Shown here piece after piece: positions 59,598-64,000 of a DNA stretch of 64,000 bases. Numbering within the stretch: the first letter of the stretch is position 1; every line of letters starts with the position of its first letter. Made by a program: the position numbers and the translations under genes. Source of the DNA: Streptomyces sp. Alt3 (GTDB lineage: Bacteria > Actinomycetota > Actinomycetes > Streptomycetales > Streptomycetaceae); assembly GCF_030719215.1 (NCBI RefSeq), contig NZ_CP120983.1, forward strand, positions 2,542,001 through 2,606,000. Reading direction: 5' to 3'. Under the pieces are notes generated by a model, which did not search any database, was not told the DNA's origin, and was given only the letters and a program-made list of their open reading frames with translations.

Positions 59598-60662
59598 ATG
59601 CGCGTACCCGGGAGACCCCCACGAGCCCGACGGCCCCTTTCGCGACGTCACGGACCCGCGGTCCTGGGTGTGGCGATCGCCCTGCTGACGAGTGCCTGCG
59701 GAGGCGGAGCCGGTGGTTCGGCGTCGGCCGGCACCGCACCGGTACCGGCGGGCGAGCGGGCGGCGGTCGCGGCCCAGCGGCTCGCGGAGAACACCGTCGT
59801 GCCGCTCGAAGGCGATCCGCCCGCGCCGGAGTTGCCGGTCACCGTGGACTCCTCCGACGGACGGAAGGTCACGGTCGAGGACACCTCACGCATCCTGCCG
59901 CTCAACGGGGGCATCGCCGAGATCGTCTTCACCCTCGGCCTCGGCGACCGGGTCGTGGGGCGCGATGTCACCGCCACCTTCGAGGAGGCGAAAGATCTCC
60001 CCCTGGTCACCAGGGCGCACGACGTAGGCGCCGAGAGCGTGCTCTCCCTCCACCCCACGGTGGTGCTCGCCGACACCGACACCGGACCCAGCGAGGCCAT
60101 CGGCCAGATCCGCGACGCGGGCGTCCCCGTCGTGGTGCTCGACCCGGCGACCCGGCTCCAGGACGTCACCACCCGGACCACCCGCGTCGCCGAGGCTCTG
60201 GGCGTCCCCTCCGCGGGCGAGGCGCTCAACACCCGCATGCGGAAGGAGATCGCGGACGCCCGGGCCTCCGTCCCCGAGGGAAGCCGCCCCCGGGTGGCCT
60301 TCCTCTACATGCGCGGCAGCGCCGCCGTCTACCTCCTCGGCGGCAAGGGGTCCGGGGCGGACTCCCTGATCGAGGCCGCCGGTGCGGTGGACGCGGGTGT
60401 CGGGTCGGGGCTGGACAAGCCCTTCACCCCGATCACCAGCGAGGGACTGGTCGCGGCCGGGCCGGACGTCATCCTGATGATGACCAAGGGGCTGGACTCC
60501 GTCGGCGGGATCGAAGGGCTCGTGGAGATCCCGGGCATCGCACAGACACCGGCCGGCATGGACCGCAGGGTCGTGGACCTGGAGGACGGAGTGCTCCTGA
60601 GCTTCGGCCCCCGCACACCGCTGGTCATCGACATCCTCGTCGACCGGCTCCACGGCGCCTGA
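59598..60662 (+). CDS. hmuT: Haem/iron ABC transporter substrate-binding lipoprotein (HmuT-like)
   Basis: 354 residues. The lipobox ends at C34 (LLTSACGG). The class III binding-protein fold is seen in RILPLNGGIAEIVFTLGLGDRVVGRDVTATF and ESVLSLHPTVVLADTDTGPSEAIGQIRDAGVPVVVL, then SLIEAAGAVDAG and TPITSEGLVAAGPDVILMMTKG, typical of HmuT. It would take haem from surface proteins and pass it to an HmuUV transporter. No permease or ATPase gene follows; the next gene is a convergent TetR. The ATG at 59598 has GGAGAGGAG about ten bases upstream. Confidence 0.88.
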   Translation: MRVPGRPPRARRPLSRRHGPAVLGVAIALLTSACGGGAGGSASAGTAPVPAGERAAVAAQRLAENTVVPLEGDPPAPELPVTVDSSDGRKVTVEDTSRILPLNGGIAEIVFTLGLGDRVVGRDVTATFEEAKDLPLVTRAHDVGAESVLSLHPTVVLADTDTGPSEAIGQIRDAGVPVVVLDPATRLQDVTTRTTRVAEALGVPSAGEALNTRMRKEIADARASVPEGSRPRVAFLYMRGSAAVYLLGGKGSGADSLIEAAGAVDAGVGSGLDKPFTPITSEGLVAAGPDVILMMTKGLDSVGGIEGLVEIPGIAQTPAGMDRRVVDLEDGVLLSFGPRTPLVIDILVDRLHGA

Positions 60663-60695
60663 GCCGGGGCGGGCCCGGCACACAGGGACCGGAGG

Positions 60696-61358
60696 TCAGA
60701 CGGCCTCGGAGCCGGCCGGCCCGTAGGCCCGCAGGAAGGTGTCGACCGCGGCTTCCGCCACCGCGCGCATCGCGGCGGCGGGGACCGCGCGGGCACCGAG
60801 CCGGGAGCGCGCCTCCATCGGGCCGGTGAGGAGGGCCAGGAGCTGCTCCGCGGCCAGGTCCGGGTCGCAGGGGCGCAGCCGGCCGGCCAGCGACAGGCGT
60901 GCGAGCCTGTCGGCCAGCGCCTCGCCGGGCCTGCCCTGGGTACGCTCCTGGACGACCTCGATCAGATCGGGAAAGCCCGCGACCTGGGCGTACGTCAGCC
61001 ACCGCAGTGCGCGGGCGCGTTCGCCGCAGCAGACCTGGAGCATCCGGTACGCCATGCCCTCCAGGGCGTACCGGAGATCGTCACCCGGGTCACGCAGCCG
61101 CTCGACGACGGCGAGATTCTCCGCCATCACCGTGTCGGCCACGGTCTCGATCGCGTGCCGGAACAGATCTTCCTTGTCCCTGAGGTGGTTGTAGACGGTC
61201 GGCTTGGCGACACCCGCCTCTTCGGCGATCTCCCGCACACATGCGTTCGCGTACCCCCGCCGCGCGAAGACGGTGAAGGCCGCATCGAGGATCGCCTGCC
61301 GCTTGTCGATACGCCCCCGGGGCGCGGTCCTCCCGGACGGAGTGGTCGCTGCTGTCAC
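60696..61358 (-). CDS. TetR-family regulator
   Basis: 220 residues from GTG 61358 (MTAATTPSGRTAPRGRIDKRQAILDAAF). The HTH is VREIAEEAGVAKPTVYNHLRDKEDLF. An alternative GTG at 61400 would put the operator close to the start; neither has a ribosome binding site. The C-terminal domain contains a CC pair (LQVCCGERARALRWL). It converges with hmuT. A perfect inverted repeat lies upstream, likely its own operator. The target genes are unknown. Confidence 0.88.
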   Translation of the reverse strand: MTAATTPSGRTAPRGRIDKRQAILDAAFTVFARRGYANACVREIAEEAGVAKPTVYNHLRDKEDLFRHAIETVADTVMAENLAVVERLRDPGDDLRYALEGMAYRMLQVCCGERARALRWLTYAQVAGFPDLIEVVQERTQGRPGEALADRLARLSLAGRLRPCDPDLAAEQLLALLTGPMEARSRLGARAVPAAAMRAVAEAAVDTFLRAYGPAGSEAV

Positions 61359-61404
61359 CTCCGCAGCGTACCGCCAGCCCAAATGGACCGATGAGAACAC
61401 TTCA

Positions 61405-61422
61405 TTGAACTGAGAGGTTCAA
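61405..61422. promoter_or_regulatory. Probable TetR operator
   Basis: TTGAACTGAGAGGTTCAA has perfect 6-bp arms with a 6-base spacer, 47 bp upstream of the chosen TetR start. Length and symmetry fit autoregulation. Confidence 0.6.
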
Positions 61423-61951
61423 GGCTGACACCGCCCATGAGAGGGGCGGCAGCGGTCGTCGACATCCCGCGCTTCAGGGACGGAACGACCGAGGAGGAGC
61501 AGGCGGAGAGGCGCCGGCCGCGATGCGGCGTACGTCGGCCGTGGAGTCGGCAGCGTCCGGAGCTCACGAAGCCGCACACATCCCTACGGATCCGGCCCGC
61601 ACCGGACGGCGCGGAACTGGCCACAGTTCGGCGCCGTCTCAGCACGTGGGCAACACCCCGTCCGCGCATTCCCGTTCGAACACCGCCCATTCGAACGGAA
61701 TCTCAACTCACCCTGGGACGTAAGGCTTCGCGGGCTCTCCGCGCCCCCGCCACCGCGCCCGGAAGACACACGGCGAAACGTCCGGTTAACGAACACGGCA
61801 TTTCCGGCAACGGACGACTTCCGGCCAATGTGTTGACGCGGTCCTGACACGCGCAGGCTCAGGCTGGCACTCTTCCCCCGTTCCACGCACCGCCTGCTCT
61901 GCCGGCCCACTCACCCAGTCGGTCGTAGCCCCCCTCGCAGAAGGAGTCCGC
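61423..61951. other. 529-bp region without a supported gene
   Basis: The only long plus-strand frame (61437-61847) has an arginine/proline-rich product and no ribosome binding site, so it is not called. The region holds the metalloprotease promoter and a slightly AT-richer end (about 61785-61850). No clear repeat or RNA structure was seen. Confidence 0.5.
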
Positions 61952-63994
61952 GTGAGACCCACGCACAGCCGTCGTGCCACCGCGACAGGCGCTCTGATAG
62001 CCGCCGCAGCCCTTCTCGCCGTCGGAATGCAGGGCGGAGCCGCATCGGCCGCGCCCGAAAGCGCGACCGCGGCCCCCGCCGCCGCGGTGAAGGGCGCCGA
62101 TCCCGGCGCGCTCCCCGCGAAGCTCTCCCCCGCCCAGCGCGCGGAACTGCTCAAGGAGGCCAACGCCACCAAGGCGGCCACCGCCGAGGAGCTCGGGCTC
62201 GGCGCCACGGAGAAGCTGGTGGTCCGCGATGTCGTCAAGGACGTCGACGGCACCACCCACACCCGCTACGAGCGCACGCTCGACGGTCTCCCCGTCCTCG
62301 GCGGCGACCTGGTCGTGGCCGCGTCGAAGTCCGGGACGACGCAGGGCGTCACCAAGGCGTCGAAGGCGACCGGGGCCCAGCTGAAGGCTGTCGGCACGAC
62401 GGCGGACGTCGCGCCCGCCACCGCCGAGAAGCAGGCGCTCACCGCGGCCAAGGCCGACGGCTCGAAGAGCACCGAGGCGAGCAAGGCCCCGCGCAAGGTC
62501 GTCTGGGCGGCGAACGGCACCCCGCAGCTCGCCTACGAGACGGTGGTCGGCGGACTCCAGCACGACGGCACCCCGAACGAGCTGCACGTGATCACGGACG
62601 CCTCCTCCGGCGCCAAGCTCTTCGAGTGGCAGGCCATCGAGACCGGCACCGGCAACACCCAGTACAGCGGCACGGTGACGCTGGGCACCTCCGGCTCCGG
62701 CAGCTCGTACAACCTGACGGACTCCGCGCGCGGCAACCACAAGACGTACAACCTGAACCGCGGTACGTCCGGCACCGGGACCCTGTTCTCCGGGACCGAC
62801 GACGTCTGGGGCAACGGCAGCGCCTCCAACACCGAGACCGCCGCCGCCGACGCCCACTACGGCGCCGCGGAGACCTGGGACTTCTACAAGAACGTCATGG
62901 GCCGCACCGGCATCAAGGGTGACGGCGTGGGCGCGTACTCCCGCGTCCACTACGGCAACAGCTACGTCAACGCCTTCTGGTCCGACAGCTGCTTCTGCAT
63001 GACCTACGGCGACGGCAGCGGCAACCTCGCTCCGCTCACCTCGCTGGACGTGGCGGCGCACGAGATGACGCACGGCGTCACCTCCAACACCGCCGGTCTC
63101 AACTACAGCGGTGAGTCGGGCGGCCTCAACGAGGCCACCTCGGACATCTTCGCGGCGGGTGTGGAGTTCTACTCCAACACCACCACCGACCCGGGCGACT
63201 ACCTCGTCGGCGAGAAGATCGACATCAACGGCGACGGCACCCCGCTCCGTTACATGGACAAGCCGAGCAAGGACGGCGCGTCCAAGGACTCGTGGTACTC
63301 GGGCCTCGGCTCGATCGACGTCCACTACTCCTCGGGCCCGGCCAACCACTTCTTCTACCTCCTGTCGGAGGGCAGCGGGGCCAAGACGGTCAACGGGGTC
63401 TCCTACGACTCCCCGACGTCAGACGGCCTCCCGGTGACCGGCATCGGCCGGGACAAGGCGCTGCAGATCTGGTTCAAGGCGCTCACCACGAAGTTCACCT
63501 CCACCACCAACTACGCGGCGGCCCGCACCGGCACCCTCGCCGTGGCCGGTGAGCTGTACGGCACCTCGAGCGCCGAGTACGCCGGCGTCGCCAACGCCTG
63601 GGCCGCCATCGCCGTGGGCTCCCGCCCCGGCGGCGGCACCGACCCGGGCGGCAAGGTCTTCCAGAACACCACCGTCAAGGCCATCGCCGACCGGAGCACC
63701 ACCAACTTCCCGGTCGTCGTCAGCGGTGTCACCGGCAACGCGCCCAGCGCCCTGTCGGTGGCGGTGAACATCACCCACACCTACCGCGGTGACCTCGTCC
63801 TCGACCTGGTCGCCCCGGACGGGACGGCCTACCGGCTGAAGAACTCCTCGTCGAGCGACTCCGCGGACAACGTGGTGGAGACCTACACGGTCAACGCCTC
63901 CTCCGAGGTGGCCAACGGCACGTGGAACCTGAAGGTCCAGGACGCCTACTCGGGCGACACCGGCACCTTCAACAGCGTCAAGCTCACCTTCTGA
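61952..63994 (+). CDS. Secreted M4 (thermolysin-like) metalloprotease with P-domain
   Basis: 680 residues. A signal peptide (cut near ASA, residue 33) is followed by a FTP/PepSY-type propeptide to about 225. The catalytic domain has HEMTH at 370-374 with E371, E394 (GGLNEATSD) and a DVHYSSGPANHFFYLL stretch for the proton-donor histidine. A C-terminal P-domain (about 555-680, NITHTYRGDLVLDLVAPDGTAYRLKN) follows. It is exported, self-processed and digests extracellular protein. The GTG at 61952 has GAAGGAG five bases upstream. The gene ends 6 bp before the window edge. Confidence 0.96.
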   Translation: MRPTHSRRATATGALIAAAALLAVGMQGGAASAAPESATAAPAAAVKGADPGALPAKLSPAQRAELLKEANATKAATAEELGLGATEKLVVRDVVKDVDGTTHTRYERTLDGLPVLGGDLVVAASKSGTTQGVTKASKATGAQLKAVGTTADVAPATAEKQALTAAKADGSKSTEASKAPRKVVWAANGTPQLAYETVVGGLQHDGTPNELHVITDASSGAKLFEWQAIETGTGNTQYSGTVTLGTSGSGSSYNLTDSARGNHKTYNLNRGTSGTGTLFSGTDDVWGNGSASNTETAAADAHYGAAETWDFYKNVMGRTGIKGDGVGAYSRVHYGNSYVNAFWSDSCFCMTYGDGSGNLAPLTSLDVAAHEMTHGVTSNTAGLNYSGESGGLNEATSDIFAAGVEFYSNTTTDPGDYLVGEKIDINGDGTPLRYMDKPSKDGASKDSWYSGLGSIDVHYSSGPANHFFYLLSEGSGAKTVNGVSYDSPTSDGLPVTGIGRDKALQIWFKALTTKFTSTTNYAAARTGTLAVAGELYGTSSAEYAGVANAWAAIAVGSRPGGGTDPGGKVFQNTTVKAIADRSTTNFPVVVSGVTGNAPSALSVAVNITHTYRGDLVLDLVAPDGTAYRLKNSSSSDSADNVVETYTVNASSEVANGTWNLKVQDAYSGDTGTFNSVKLTF

Positions 63995-64000
63995 GCAACC

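Noticed and set aside
61437..61847. 136-residue plus-strand frame
   Set aside because: Arginine/proline-rich product, no ribosome binding site, no recognisable domain.

Overview
The window reads as a stretch of Streptomyces chromosome. GC content is very high, codon third positions are almost all G or C, GTG starts are common, stop/start overlaps of the ATGA type link operon members, and the gene families are typical of the genus: an RmdB-like cyclic-di-GMP protein beside ligA, tandem SseB proteins, a YtrA-type GntR regulator, an EF-hand protein, LASTG-sorted surface proteins and DmdR/DtxR-type iron boxes. From memory, the order resembles the region around SCO5495 to SCO5440 of S. coelicolor; this was not checked by alignment. 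I see no rRNA, tRNA, CRISPR array, insertion sequence, prophage or integration site. The window is mostly chromosomal core with a few accessory islands.

Layout, left to right. 1-9 kb: truncated GGDEF/EAL protein, ligA, a short MetE-like methionine synthase, an SDR, a LOG-family protein, DUF427, an alpha/beta hydrolase and mnmA. 9-13 kb: a Tat-exported amidase, a cysteine desulfurase (a plausible sulfur donor for MnmA) and a membrane Ser/Thr kinase with a ricin-type outer domain. 13-18 kb: three regulators (TetR, FabR-like TetR, WYL) with small membrane proteins, a hydrolase, a thioesterase-like protein and a TRIC channel. 18-25 kb: a five-gene oligopeptide/dipeptide ABC importer on the minus strand, in the order permease C, binding protein, permease B, ATPase D, ATPase F.

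25-33 kb is a glycine/serine block: two SseB proteins, a P-loop protein, then a tandem glycine riboswitch ahead of gcvT-gcvH-glyA, a very strong hairpin, and sdaA. Together these genes would sense glycine, cleave it to a one-carbon unit, convert glycine to serine and deaminate serine to pyruvate. 33-41 kb: MarR, a divergent SpoIIE/PP2C phosphatase, an ABC transporter followed by its likely GntR regulator, an EF-hand protein, a beta-propeller lipoprotein coupled to a deacetylase-like protein that lacks the usual catalytic aspartates, a possible small RNA with a six-C loop, an RsbW-like ATPase and an enoyl-CoA hydratase.

41-54 kb: two tandem L,D-transpeptidase lipoproteins, glgX, a LuxR/histidine-kinase pair coupled to an ABC-2 exporter, and a heterodimeric ABC exporter with one degenerate ATP site. 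54-61 kb is the most distinctive part. It is an iron-regulated surface locus with three exported proteins sharing a neocarzinostatin-like four-cysteine domain (two end in LASTG sorting signals), an HtaA-like haem-binding candidate and an HmuT-like haem-binding lipoprotein. Two iron boxes control it, and no HmuU/HmuV follow. A TetR regulator with a clear operator and a secreted M4 metalloprotease with a P-domain close the window.

Many convergent gene ends carry long, perfect hairpins without T tracts; these are listed as terminators.
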